A stretch of DNA of 64,000 nucleotides from an uncultured Roseobacter sp. GTDB lineage: Bacteria > Pseudomonadota > Alphaproteobacteria > Rhodobacterales > Rhodobacteraceae. A program made the translations under genes and the position numbers. The notes beneath the pieces were generated by a model. It was not told the DNA's origin. It worked only from the letters and a program-made list of their open reading frames with translations, and searched no databases. The stretch spans positions 806,001 through 870,000 of the forward strand of contig NZ_CANKYM010000002.1 in the NCBI RefSeq assembly GCF_947488185.1, given 5' to 3'. Positions 24,171 to 33,515 of the stretch are shown here, piece by piece; position 1 is the first letter of the stretch; the number at the start of each line of letters is the position of its first letter.

Positions 24171-25574
24171 ATGAAGACGTTTATTGGTCCAAAACTGCGT
24201 CGCCTGCGCGGCGATAGCGCTCAGACCCAGGCGCAGATGGCCAAGGCGCTTGGCATCAGCACATCCTATGTAAACCTGCTTGAAAAAAACGAACGCAGTG
24301 TATCGGTGCCGGTGCTGCTGAGGCTGTTGGAGGTCTATGGCGTCGACTGGCGCGATCTGGTCGAGGATGACGACACCGCCAAGCTGGCGGATCTGCGCGG
24401 GGTCCTGCAGGATCCGCTCTTCGAGGCCGGACGCCCGGACCTGACCCAGCTACGAGGGGCCTTAACGCATAGCCCCGATCTGGCGGCCTGCTTTTTAAAA
24501 CTGCATCAGGCGTATCTCGCGGCAACCGACCAGCTGATGAGCATGGCCAGCGCGGGCGAGGGGGCGCAGGCGGCCCTGCCCAAGGCGCCCGAAGCGACGG
24601 TGCATAACTTTTTCCGCAAGCATCACAACTACTTTCACGAGCTTGAACGCGCGGCAGAAACATTCTGGGGCGGCAGGCGCGTGGCAACCGATGACATCTA
24701 TGCGGCCCTGAAAGAACGGCTGCGCAAGAGTTTTGGCCTGCATGTCCGTCTGGTGCCGGTTGCCGACATGCCGGGCACGCTGCGCGAATACAGCGAGGAC
24801 CGCCGCGAGGTGATCCTCTCCGAGGCGCTGGACCATCCCAACCGGGTGTTTCAATTGGTGCATGTCCTCGGCCTGATCGAGCAGAAAGAGGTTCTGGATG
24901 ACCTGATGTTGAAATCGGGCCTGACCGACCCACAAGGGCGCGCCCGCTGCCGGGTGGAATTGGCGAATTACTTCGCGGCGGCGGTGTTGATGCCCTACGG
25001 TGCCTATCTGGATGAAATCCTCAGCAGTAAATATGATTTCGACCATGTGGCCACGCGGTTTGGCGTGAGTTTTGAACAGGCATGCCATCGTGCCACGACG
25101 CTGCAACGCAGTGGCGCGCGCGGGGTGCCGTTTTTCTTTCTGCGCATCGACAAGGCGGGCAACGTTTCCAAACGCTTTAACGCCACCGATTTCCAGTTGG
25201 CGGAATATGGCGGGGCCTGTCCGCGGCTGGATGTGCACACTTCTTTCCGCACGCCGGGGCGTATCGTGTCACAATTCGTGCAAATGCCGGACGCCAGCCG
25301 GTTTTTTGTCTTCGCCCGCACGGTGGATCGTCCCAGTTTTACCCGCTTTGCCCAGGACGTGCGGCTCGCCGTTGCGATGGGCTGCACTACCGAGCATATC
25401 TCGGCCATCGGATATGCCGAAGGGCACACGTTGTCCGATACCACGGTGACGCCCATCGGGATCAACTGCCGGATCTGCCCGCGCGTCAATTGCGATCAGC
25501 GGGCGCATCACGCGGTAGTACGGTCCGATCCTGTGGACGAGCGCCGCCGGGGGGCCACACGCTACGGCAGCTGA
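24171..25574 (+). CDS. ScfR-family (PccR/RamB-like) transcriptional regulator
   Basis: A 467-residue regulator. An XRE helix-turn-helix at about residues 5-62 (AQTQAQMAKALGISTSYVNL) is followed by an IrrE/DUF955-like domain in which the usual HExxH zinc motif is replaced (VFQLVHVLGLIEQ). The C-terminal DUF2083 ends with the cysteine cluster CRICPRVNC. ScfR proteins sense short-chain acyl-CoAs and activate the adjacent pathway. The divergent operon handles malyl-CoA and acetyl-CoA, so the effector may be one of these or glyoxylate-derived; this is inference. No ribosome binding site is strong at the ATG at 24171, but the HTH requires this start. Confidence 0.9.
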   Translation: MKTFIGPKLRRLRGDSAQTQAQMAKALGISTSYVNLLEKNERSVSVPVLLRLLEVYGVDWRDLVEDDDTAKLADLRGVLQDPLFEAGRPDLTQLRGALTHSPDLAACFLKLHQAYLAATDQLMSMASAGEGAQAALPKAPEATVHNFFRKHHNYFHELERAAETFWGGRRVATDDIYAALKERLRKSFGLHVRLVPVADMPGTLREYSEDRREVILSEALDHPNRVFQLVHVLGLIEQKEVLDDLMLKSGLTDPQGRARCRVELANYFAAAVLMPYGAYLDEILSSKYDFDHVATRFGVSFEQACHRATTLQRSGARGVPFFFLRIDKAGNVSKRFNATDFQLAEYGGACPRLDVHTSFRTPGRIVSQFVQMPDASRFFVFARTVDRPSFTRFAQDVRLAVAMGCTTEHISAIGYAEGHTLSDTTVTPIGINCRICPRVNCDQRAHHAVVRSDPVDERRRGATRYGS

Positions 25575-25707
25575 ACGCCGCGACATGCCCTGGATTTCTG
25601 GATGAAATCAAGCGCAACCACCGGACAGCCCATGCCGCGCGACCCCTCGATTATGACTTTCTAAACCTGCCAGAAGTATTCTTGTCAATTTCAAGAAGAG
25701 GTGGTGC

Positions 25708-26094
25708 ATGCATATTCTGATTGTCGAAGATGACTTGACCCTTGCGAGTTCGCTGAAATCCGCGCTTGAACTGGGCGGGGCAGCCGTGGACGCCGTACGC
25801 TCGGTGGCGGACGCCATGTCGCGTGCACTGCGGGCGCAGTATGACCTGGTCATTCTGGATCTGTTTGTAATCGACGGGGCGACAGTCTCTTTCTCCAATT
25901 TCCTGCGCATGCGCATGCCTGACACACCGATTCTGTCGATCACCGGGTCCAGTATCTTTGCCAACGGTGATCACAACGAGGCGATGAGCGCGGATTACCT
26001 GATCCGGAAACCGGTCTCGCCCTCGGAAGTTTCGGACATCGCATTTTACCTGATTGACCGGGGTAAGCTGTCCAAGGCATCGCCCGCCAAGTGA
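25708..26094 (+). CDS. Single-domain response regulator of the phytochrome module
   Basis: A 128-residue CheY-like receiver. It has E7-D8-D9 at the N-terminus, the phospho-acceptor D51 in LVILDLFVIDG, T79 in SITGSS, and K101 in LIRKPVSP. There is no output domain. It lies 236 bases upstream of the bacteriophytochrome kinase in the same direction, so it is a plausible phosphotransfer partner of that kinase. The ATG at 25708 follows AAGAGGTG. The sequence is only distantly like the receiver domain at the phytochrome C-terminus. Confidence 0.85.
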   Translation: MHILIVEDDLTLASSLKSALELGGAAVDAVRSVADAMSRALRAQYDLVILDLFVIDGATVSFSNFLRMRMPDTPILSITGSSIFANGDHNEAMSADYLIRKPVSPSEVSDIAFYLIDRGKLSKASPAK

Positions 26095-26329
26095 GCCGTC
26101 CCACCGACTGGCATCATGCCGCGACTTATTTCGGAAAAGGCACGTTGCGCCCGATGTTTTTGCTGTTGGGGACGTGCGTGCGGCGCATCGGGCAACAAGT
26201 ACTCATGTGCCGCTAACCAAATTTTAGCATGATGAACTCTCTGTTAATTGCAGGCACGCTCAGGCCACATTTTTGCGACGGATTTGAGAGAAAACGCGCC
26301 TGATCACGCGGAGTATCCGGAGGAGAAAG

Positions 26330-28873
26330 ATGCACGCTCGGAATTCAGACAACGACCTGGCCGAAGCGCTGGAAAACTGCGCTGCCGAACCGGTGCACAT
26401 ACCCGGCACGATCCAGTCGCATGGCGCGATGATTGCGGTGTGCAACACGAGCTTGCAGGTGCTCTACGCAAGCGTCAACACGGCGGACATTATCGGCCGC
26501 CCGGTAACAGATTTGCTTGCGCAAACGCTCAACGATCTTTGCAACCGGGAAGAAAGGCATGCATTGCTCAACGGTATGATCCATCAGGAGACCGATCAGA
26601 AGGTGAACGAGTTGGGGCTTCTGAAGATTTTCGGAGGCGAAGTCATTGTCACCGCGTCGGCAGCGCCGGGATGCACCCTTTTTGAGTTTGAACCGGCAAC
26701 CTTGCGGGAGACGGCCGTTCCGGACAACCTGCGGGATCTGGAGTTTCTGACATCGCAACTACGCTCTGTGAACACGGCGCAGGTGCTCTTCGACAAGACG
26801 GTCCAACTTCTGCAGATACTCACCGGATACGACCGGGTCATGATTTATCAATTTGAGGCCGAAGGGCATGGTCGGGTGCAGGCCGAAGCCACCGTTGCCG
26901 GGATTGACACTTATCTCGGGCTGAATTTTCCCGCATGGGACATCCCGGCACAAGCGCGCAGGATCATGCTCCAAACCCCAATGCGCTACATCGCGGATGT
27001 GAATGGCACTCCCGTTCCGGTTCTGTCCGCAACACCTACGCTGCCGCCACTGGACATGACGGCTGGGCATCTTCGCGGCGTTTCCAGTGTGCACATGCAG
27101 TACCTGCGCAACATGGGGACAGGGGCGACCTTCACGCTGAACATCGTGATCAAGGACACGCTCTGGGGGATCATCTCATTCCACCATGCCAAGCCGCGGC
27201 ACCCCAACCAGCGGATGCGTCAGCTGTGCCGCAATTTTGCAGAATTCTTCAAGCTACAGCTGGAAAGCATCCAGCAGGTGGCCCAGATGGAGCGTCTCGT
27301 GCAGGCCGAGGAATTGCGTCGAAGAGTCGCGAAAGGGCGCGGCGAAGAAATGAGCGCCGAGGTTTTCGAGGCCGCCGTGGTTGAAGATCTGGCAAAGGCC
27401 ATGCAGGCTGACGGGGCGGCCATGCTATTCAAGGATGCCGTGTTCACGACCGGCATCACGCCGCCCAGAGAGGGATTGGCAGAGCTCTTTGAGAATAGTT
27501 CCTTCGAACCCGGTGTTACCTCTTCCTCGCGCCTCGGCGAGGAGTATCCGACACTCTCAGCGCAATGCGGCCCGGACATTTCTGGAATACTTGTAGCCAA
27601 ACTGCCGGAAGACAGCGCAGTCATCTTCTTTCGCAAGGATCGACAAAGCGCTGTGTCCTGGGCCGGTGTACCGGAAAAGACGATCATCAAGCTGGACGGC
27701 GTGGCTCGCTTGAATCCACGCAGCTCCTTTGCGCAGTACAAGGCGGAGGTCCGCGGAAGATCGGAGCCCTGGACCCTGGATCAAAAGTCGATTGCCGAAG
27801 AAATCTGGTCGATGCTGGTGAGTGCCGAGCGCAAGGCACTCATCGAAAGGACCAACCGTCAACAATCGTTGCTGATTGACGAGTTGAACCACCGTGTGCG
27901 CAATATTCTCGCCCTGATCCGGTCGTTGTCTCAGCAATCCTTGACCCATAACGGCTCTATCCAAAGCTATGTCGCCGCACTGGAGGCCCGTATTTCCGCG
28001 GTCGCGTCCGCCCATGATCTCGGGGCTGAAAAGACAAACGTCAGCGCCACCGCGATGCAGATCTTTGAGCTGGAAGCGGCACCCTACAATCAGGAAGACA
28101 GGCGCGTCAGCGTACGGGGCGACGACGTTGGCATCCGGTCGGATTTGGCGCCAATGTTTGCGCTGGTCGTGCACGAGTTGATGACCAATGCCGTGAAATA
28201 CGGCGCGCTGTCGCGGCCCGAGGGTCACGTGTCGATTGATCTGCAGCGGCATGACGACGGGTTGCACGTCAACTGGCGGGAAGACGGTGGGCCGGAAATT
28301 CATCCGCCGGAGATCAAGGGCTTCGGAACCACGCTGATCGAAACCTCTGTGCCCTTCGAATTAGATGGCGAGGTTGAACTGGATTTTCAGAAGGATGGGG
28401 TGCGGGTTGTGCTGAAACTGCCGGACTCCGTGTTGGTGGACAAGCTCCCCCTCAAAACGCTGGAGAGTGTTTCAACCTCTCTTTTCCCCCACCCCCTCGC
28501 AAACGATCCGCTTGAAATCACGAAGGCCAGATGCCTGCTGCTGGAGGATAACTATGTGGTGTCCCTGGACACGGCGCGGGTTCTCGAAGCCGTTGGCTTT
28601 GAGACAGTGGAGACCGCGCTCAATGTGCAGGATGCGCTCGCAAAGCTGGATCGCCTGAACCCCGGAATTGCCATTCTCGACATCAATTTAACCGCTGGCC
28701 TGACGTCAGAGCCCGTGGCAGAGGCCTTGGCGGAGCGGGGCATTCCCTTTATCTTCGTGACAGGTTACGGCGATACGATGAAACTTGGCGGGATGTTTGC
28801 CTCCTCTCCCGTGCTGAAAAAGCCAGTCCGGGAGGATGAATTGCGCTCTGTGTTGGCGGAGATTGATACATGA
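26330..28873 (+). CDS. bphP: Bacteriophytochrome hybrid HWE-type histidine kinase
   Basis: A red/far-red photosensor of 847 residues. A PAS domain carries the biliverdin-binding Cys17 just before EPVHIPGTIQSHG. The GAF domain has PAWDIP (D204), where bacteriophytochromes usually have PASDIP. A PHY domain follows, then an HWE-type kinase with H521 in ELNHRVRN, and a C-terminal receiver with D784 in AILDINLT and a KKPVRE lysine motif. The start at 26330 has a strong GGAGGAG site. It overlaps the heme oxygenase gene by four bases (ATGA), so light sensor and chromophore synthesis are coupled. Confidence 0.95.
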   Translation: MHARNSDNDLAEALENCAAEPVHIPGTIQSHGAMIAVCNTSLQVLYASVNTADIIGRPVTDLLAQTLNDLCNREERHALLNGMIHQETDQKVNELGLLKIFGGEVIVTASAAPGCTLFEFEPATLRETAVPDNLRDLEFLTSQLRSVNTAQVLFDKTVQLLQILTGYDRVMIYQFEAEGHGRVQAEATVAGIDTYLGLNFPAWDIPAQARRIMLQTPMRYIADVNGTPVPVLSATPTLPPLDMTAGHLRGVSSVHMQYLRNMGTGATFTLNIVIKDTLWGIISFHHAKPRHPNQRMRQLCRNFAEFFKLQLESIQQVAQMERLVQAEELRRRVAKGRGEEMSAEVFEAAVVEDLAKAMQADGAAMLFKDAVFTTGITPPREGLAELFENSSFEPGVTSSSRLGEEYPTLSAQCGPDISGILVAKLPEDSAVIFFRKDRQSAVSWAGVPEKTIIKLDGVARLNPRSSFAQYKAEVRGRSEPWTLDQKSIAEEIWSMLVSAERKALIERTNRQQSLLIDELNHRVRNILALIRSLSQQSLTHNGSIQSYVAALEARISAVASAHDLGAEKTNVSATAMQIFELEAAPYNQEDRRVSVRGDDVGIRSDLAPMFALVVHELMTNAVKYGALSRPEGHVSIDLQRHDDGLHVNWREDGGPEIHPPEIKGFGTTLIETSVPFELDGEVELDFQKDGVRVVLKLPDSVLVDKLPLKTLESVSTSLFPHPLANDPLEITKARCLLLEDNYVVSLDTARVLEAVGFETVETALNVQDALAKLDRLNPGIAILDINLTAGLTSEPVAEALAERGIPFIFVTGYGDTMKLGGMFASSPVLKKPVREDELRSVLAEIDT

Positions 28874-29433
28874 CAGAACTGGCACCGATAAGAAGGGGCG
28901 TCCGAGCACATGTCGCCCTGTCGACACGCGATCTGCATGAAACATTGCATCATGATCCAGTGCTGGGTCGTTTGACCGCCCCCGATATCACGCCCAGGTG
29001 TTATCGTACCGCCTTGCAGGTCTTGCAGCGTTTCTATGAGGTGGTGGAAAGGGCACGTCAGCAGGCGGGTATATGGCCTGATCTGTCCCTGCAGATGGTA
29101 TGTGCCCAACTCCAGGCGGATGTGGGGCCACCACAGGAAGTAGAAACCCAGCTGGTCTATGAAACTGAGGAAGCACTGCTCGGAGGGCTCTATGTGGCAC
29201 ATGGCGCGTCCTTTGGCAGGTCCAGTTTTCGCACCAATATTGCACAGGCCTTGCCCGATGCGCCGCAGGCTTTCATCAGCGCACGTCTGGGCAAGCAAAC
29301 GTGGCAATCGCTGGTCGCGCTGATGGAAAGTCGCGGGTGTGATGGGCCTGCGGCAGAGCGGATCGAGCGGGGGGCTGCGCAGAGCTTTGCATTTGTCGCG
29401 GCGGTTTCCTCGCGGATGCGCATTGGGGGTTGA
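28870..29433 (+). CDS. bphO: Biliverdin-producing heme oxygenase
   Basis: A 187-residue heme oxygenase-like protein. The likely proximal heme ligand is H23 in STRDLHETLHHDP, and the region GGLYVAHGASFGRSSFR resembles the family's distal helix (usually with GS/GA glycines). Heme oxygenase opens heme to biliverdin, the chromophore of the phytochrome. The gene overlaps the bphP stop by four bases and is thus translationally coupled, which strongly supports the assignment. The ferredoxin or other reductant is not encoded here. Confidence 0.9.
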   Translation: MTELAPIRRGVRAHVALSTRDLHETLHHDPVLGRLTAPDITPRCYRTALQVLQRFYEVVERARQQAGIWPDLSLQMVCAQLQADVGPPQEVETQLVYETEEALLGGLYVAHGASFGRSSFRTNIAQALPDAPQAFISARLGKQTWQSLVALMESRGCDGPAAERIERGAAQSFAFVAAVSSRMRIGG

Positions 29434-29583
29434 ATTGCACCGCCAGGGTCAGCTGATCACTGGAGGTCAGGCGTTAGGATATTTTTCGTGAATTATATAT
29501 TCAATTCATAATTTTACGGTGCGAAGTTGAAGCTTATCATGCGGGCAATTCAGGGTTCTTTCAATCAATCCCGGACACAGGCG

Positions 29584-30792
29584 TCACGTGCCGCATAACC
29601 CTGTGAAATGATCTGTCCAGCGCGCCACTTTTGCAGCGTCTTGCGCCTTGATCCGGGAAAGCGCCTCGGATGCCTCCATGGCGACCTCAGCCTTTTGGCG
29701 CTCTGCCAGAGCAGCAATGCGCACAGTGTACCAAGCCGTCACAGCGCCTGTCTCGGTTGACGTCAGCCTTGGAAAGGCCGGGCTCAGATTTTCGCCGCGT
29801 TGCCACTGATGCGGTAGATCCGGCTCCAGCACCAATGCGCGTGCCAGACCAATGACGTCCGCGTGGCCTGCACGTATCAGTTCATCAGCCTGCGCGAAGG
29901 TCTTGACGCCGCCGGTGAGCATCAGGGGTTTTGCGGTCCGTTTGCGCGCCTGCCTGGCGAATTCTGCAAAATAGGGGCCTTTGCCCGCACCATCGGAGGA
30001 AGAGGCCGCGCCCGGGAAATGAGTCCCACCGCTGATGTCGATCAGATCGATGGGGCAGGCCTCCAACTCGTCGACCAGAGCCAGCGCATCTCTCTCTGTC
30101 AGCCCCCCTTCGAGCAGATCGGAGGCGTTGATCTTGATGGCAACGGGAAAGGTCTCACCAACGGCATCGCGCACGGCTGAAATCACATCCAGAACGAGAC
30201 GTCGCCGCGCTTCCGGAGAGCCGCCATAGACGTCGTTGCGTGTGTTGAACAAGGGGGAGAGAAATTGGCTGAGCAGAAATCCGTGGGCGGCGTGAATCTC
30301 AACTCCACCAAAACCCATGGTCTTGGCAGCCCGCGCAGTTTGGGCAAATTCGTCAGGCAGTTTCCGTATTTCTTTCAGGGTCATCGCAGCGCAGGTCAAA
30401 CCGGGCAGATCGATGGCGCTTGGCCCGGCGGGCTGGCTGATCTTCGCGTGGGCGAGCGCCCCGGCGTGGCCAAGTTGCACCCACAGCCCCGCGCCATTGG
30501 CCTGTCCTGCGCTGGCCAGTTCTTCGAAGGGGGTCGAGGTTTCGGGCTGAAGCACAAGATTGCCGGGATTTTCCGGAAACCGTGACGTGCCTTGCACTTC
30601 GCCAATGATTGATGCGGCGATGCCACCATCTGCCCACCGCGCGTATACCCTGTTCTGCGCCGGGGTCGGCCTGCCACACCCATCCCCCATCGCGTCTGAC
30701 ATGGCTGCCTTGACAAGCCTGTTCTTCAGGACCGCGCCGCAGGGGAGATGAACCGGTTGAAACAGGAGGTTGTCATGGGGCTTTGATGTCAT
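29584..30792 (-). CDS. NADH:flavin oxidoreductase, old yellow enzyme family
   Basis: A 402-residue FMN-dependent TIM-barrel protein. It has LLFQPVHLPCGAVLKNRLVK near the N-terminus, the substrate-binding region VQLGHAGALAH, GFGGVEIHAAHGFLLSQFLS (an OYE hallmark), and the phosphate-binding LMLTGGVKTF. Such enzymes reduce activated C=C or nitro groups; the substrate is not known. A further in-frame ATG at 30825 has AGGA eight bases upstream and could be the true start. The ATG at 30792 has AGGAG ten bases upstream, so the start is uncertain by 11 residues. Confidence 0.88.
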   Translation of the reverse strand: MTSKPHDNLLFQPVHLPCGAVLKNRLVKAAMSDAMGDGCGRPTPAQNRVYARWADGGIAASIIGEVQGTSRFPENPGNLVLQPETSTPFEELASAGQANGAGLWVQLGHAGALAHAKISQPAGPSAIDLPGLTCAAMTLKEIRKLPDEFAQTARAAKTMGFGGVEIHAAHGFLLSQFLSPLFNTRNDVYGGSPEARRRLVLDVISAVRDAVGETFPVAIKINASDLLEGGLTERDALALVDELEACPIDLIDISGGTHFPGAASSSDGAGKGPYFAEFARQARKRTAKPLMLTGGVKTFAQADELIRAGHADVIGLARALVLEPDLPHQWQRGENLSPAFPRLTSTETGAVTAWYTVRIAALAERQKAEVAMEASEALSRIKAQDAAKVARWTDHFTGLCGT

Positions 30793-30920
30793 TTCGGGAC
30801 CGCTCCTAGCGGTAGAGTATTTCATCAGAACTGTCCTGTTGGAAAGAGTGTGTTTGCAGTGCCATTGCAGCCGCGCTTGAGCAGTTTAGGTCGGCCGTTT
30901 TTGTAATACGCAGATTTCAA

Positions 30921-31820
30921 TCAATTTTTTCTGGGGATGAAAAGATCGGATGCACGGTAATCCAGTTGCTTTGGCGTCCAGCCCAACAGCCTTTGTAGTT
31001 TCTGTGCTGTCATCCCTTGCTTCAGAGTCGGCCCAAGCGCCGCCGCACCGTGTCGTGTAATCAATGCATCCATGGGCACGACAAAATGAGGATGCTCCGA
31101 ACCGCTGTAATGTGCAATGAAATCCGCGATCTGCTGCACCGGAACACCCTCTTCGGCAACCGCATTGAAATGGCCGATGAGATCGCACCGCACGAGCAGT
31201 GCACCGTAAACATCGGCCAGGTCTTGTCGATGAATGAGCGGCCACCGCGCGTCCAAGGTGCCCCAAATCTCGATCGGCTGCCCGCATGTTGCTGCCGACA
31301 TGAAGCTTTCCAACACGCCGCCCGCCGCGTGATAAACCAATGCGGGATGGATGACAGCCGTTGAAAAATCGGGCGATGCCAACAATTGTCTGGCGTGCTG
31401 AACCATCCAGGCAAATGCGGGCACAGGGTTGAAGGGATGATCTTCGTCCGCGCTGGTCTCGCTGGTGTCACCGTAGAGCCAACAGCCACCAGTGTAGAGC
31501 AGACGCGGACGTTGCCGCACTTTTTTGACCTTCTCCAGAAGGGCCGCGACAAGCCTGCCGTCGACTTCCGCCATGTCTTTGTCAAACGTTGTTGCGGTGT
31601 GGATAATAGCTTCATGGGTGACCGCATGACGGGCCCAGTCCTCTGGCACGCGCAAGTCGCCCGCATAGGGTGTCGCCCCTGCCGCCATAACGCTCTGCCG
31701 CGCGCTCTGAGAACGCGTCAACGCGGTGACGTCATGCCCGTCTGCAACGAGCTTGCGCAGGATCGCAGTTCCAATCGTGCCGGTGGCCCCGGTGATAAAG
31801 ACACGCACAGCTTCCTCCAT
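30921..31820 (-). CDS. NAD-dependent epimerase/dehydratase-like extended SDR
   Basis: A 299-residue extended short-chain dehydrogenase. The N-terminal motif VFITGATGTIGTAIL (GxxGxxG) binds NAD(P). LLYTGGCWLYGD contains the sugar-epimerase-like tyrosine region, although the usual YxxxK is not obvious: it may be replaced by the AFAWMVQHARQLL segment, where tyrosine and lysine are missing. HPALVYHAAGGVLESF and WPLIHRQDLADVYGALL are typical of the family C-terminal half. Function is unknown. The absence of YxxxK suggests altered or lost catalysis. Confidence 0.8.
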   Translation of the reverse strand: MEEAVRVFITGATGTIGTAILRKLVADGHDVTALTRSQSARQSVMAAGATPYAGDLRVPEDWARHAVTHEAIIHTATTFDKDMAEVDGRLVAALLEKVKKVRQRPRLLYTGGCWLYGDTSETSADEDHPFNPVPAFAWMVQHARQLLASPDFSTAVIHPALVYHAAGGVLESFMSAATCGQPIEIWGTLDARWPLIHRQDLADVYGALLVRCDLIGHFNAVAEEGVPVQQIADFIAHYSGSEHPHFVVPMDALITRHGAAALGPTLKQGMTAQKLQRLLGWTPKQLDYRASDLFIPRKN

Positions 31821-32302
31821 TTGACTATCGCGCCATGCTAGAGCCTCAAGCCCCCTTCAGGTCAATTGCGAGGGTCAGAGATTGGCCGGGCCTTTGAAAT
31901 TTCAGAAAAATAACTTGGTATCAATTGATTAGGCTAAGTCTTGTCTCCTCTCAAAGTGGGTTCATCAGGCTGATTTATCGCAGAGCGCAAAGTTTCTATG
32001 GCTCGTGGCGCCGTTCTGCGTTGCTGGTGCGATAGAAAGGTCCAGAGTGCGGCTCATGGTCAAGCCGCTGTTGCCAGAGAAGGGTTCTATCATTCGGATG
32101 GGCGCATCCTGAAGTCCTTCAAGGGCGTAGCAATCCCGTCGACCGCTTTCATTGCGCAGGTGCAGGAACCTTTTGCGCCGGCTCAGGTTCCGGGCGCGGT
32201 GCGCGCCGATTAGGGTCGGCTTCAAGCACCGAACTGCCGGGTCTCAAGTGGTTATGATGAGTCGAAAACTTGTGTTGTGAGTAAGAGAAAGGGACGCCTG
32301 AC
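31821..32302. other. Intergenic stretch with no supported gene
   Basis: About 480 bases between the divergent epimerase and RTX genes. Two short open frames exist, plus strand 31998-32213 and minus strand 31965-32225, but they overlap antisense to each other, have no recognisable domain and no good ribosome binding site. The region near 31900-31960 is AT-rich (including TATCAATTGATTAGG) and may carry the promoter of one neighbour. No repeat or mobile element was recognised. Confidence 0.5.
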
Positions 32303-33256
32303 GTGACAAAAAGGCAGGGATTGAAAACCTTTGCGGTCGATACAGGCTTGTTGTTCGATCATGAGGGGCGGAGCTTGCTTCAGAAGGAACCGGCCGACGT
32401 GCCGTTGCCCCTTGGGAGTATTTCTCTTCCACCAGGTTTACCTTCCGCTGTCGTCTCCAACTCATTCTGGTTTGGAACACAGGGTGGGGGCCTGCTGAAC
32501 GGGCTGCACGCCAGAGCAGGCAAGTGTTTACTGGATTGGGACGTCGGGGGCGATTTGGACGGTCACGATTTTCTGACGGGCACCGCCTTGGCGGATTACA
32601 TTGATGGGCGCGCGGGGAATGGCACGATCCTTGGTCTTGAAGGGAACGATACGCTGATTGCGGGAGGTGGTCGGGGCTCACTCGAAGGCGGGTCCGGCAA
32701 TGATACTCTCCAGGGAGGTAGTGACAACGACATCCTTTGGGACGGAGCGGATAAAGACTTGATCCAGGGCGGCGAAGGCGATGATACGCTGAGTGGTGGG
32801 ACCCGAAACGAATTTCTGTTGGGCGGTGCGGGGCTGAACGAGATGGACAAAGGCGCAGGGGAAGACACGATCGAGTGGTGCCCCGGCAATGCATGGACTT
32901 CTGGTGAACTCGGCTTTGCGGACGTGATTCATTTCAGCCTTTCTGACGACCGGTTTTGGTTTGAAGACGGCTTTTTTGCCCAGGACCCGGGTGATGGGGG
33001 GGCGCTATCGGGCGTGCTATTCGCGATCAGCGTCGGGTCCGACACCTACATTTGCACTGAAACGGCCCATGATGGCAGGCAGTGGATTACCCGGGTGCGT
33101 GACGTGGATGCCGCTCTGGTTGCGGGCAAAATTGCGGATGGCAGTATTCTGAAGGGATCAACTTTGGGAAATGAGCCATTTTTCATTAGTCCCCAGCCGG
33201 AAATGTCATGTGATCCTCCGGTTCTGGAAACGCTCGACGTCCCATGGATGGGGTAG
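32303..33256 (+). CDS. Degenerate RTX (hemolysin-type) calcium-binding protein
   Basis: A 317-residue protein with a GTG start preceded by AAGGGA. The centre (about residues 95-190) contains imperfect RTX nonapeptides such as GGSGNDTLQGGSDND, GGEGDDTLSGG and LEGNDTLIAG, which bind calcium in a beta-roll. Many copies lack the usual GGxGxDxxx pattern, so the roll is probably partial. There is no N-terminal signal peptide, as expected for a type I secreted protein; no type I exporter gene is in the window. N- and C-terminal flanks are not recognised. Confidence 0.75.
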   Translation: MTKRQGLKTFAVDTGLLFDHEGRSLLQKEPADVPLPLGSISLPPGLPSAVVSNSFWFGTQGGGLLNGLHARAGKCLLDWDVGGDLDGHDFLTGTALADYIDGRAGNGTILGLEGNDTLIAGGGRGSLEGGSGNDTLQGGSDNDILWDGADKDLIQGGEGDDTLSGGTRNEFLLGGAGLNEMDKGAGEDTIEWCPGNAWTSGELGFADVIHFSLSDDRFWFEDGFFAQDPGDGGALSGVLFAISVGSDTYICTETAHDGRQWITRVRDVDAALVAGKIADGSILKGSTLGNEPFFISPQPEMSCDPPVLETLDVPWMG

Positions 33257-33515
33257 GCTGTCATACTACGGATCAGATCTGCCGAGGGCGTGATGTCGAC
33301 ACGTCGGCCCAAACCAGCCGTTGACGGAGTAACGTGCCATCTTTCGCGCGCCGACACCCGTCACGTTAGCCGCAGTGACCCGTGGAGGGAACGCGTGCGG
33401 AACTCAGGCGCGGGAGCAACCGGAACCCGCTGCGCACCCGGGCTGTTGCTTTTGCGGATTCATTGATAGGATATGCCATACAGACCTCACTTTTTCCAAT
33501 GTCCGTAGTTTTCCG

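Noticed and set aside
31965..32225. Overlapping small open frames on both strands between the epimerase and RTX genes
   Set aside because: They are mutually antisense, have no family resemblance and no convincing ribosome binding site.
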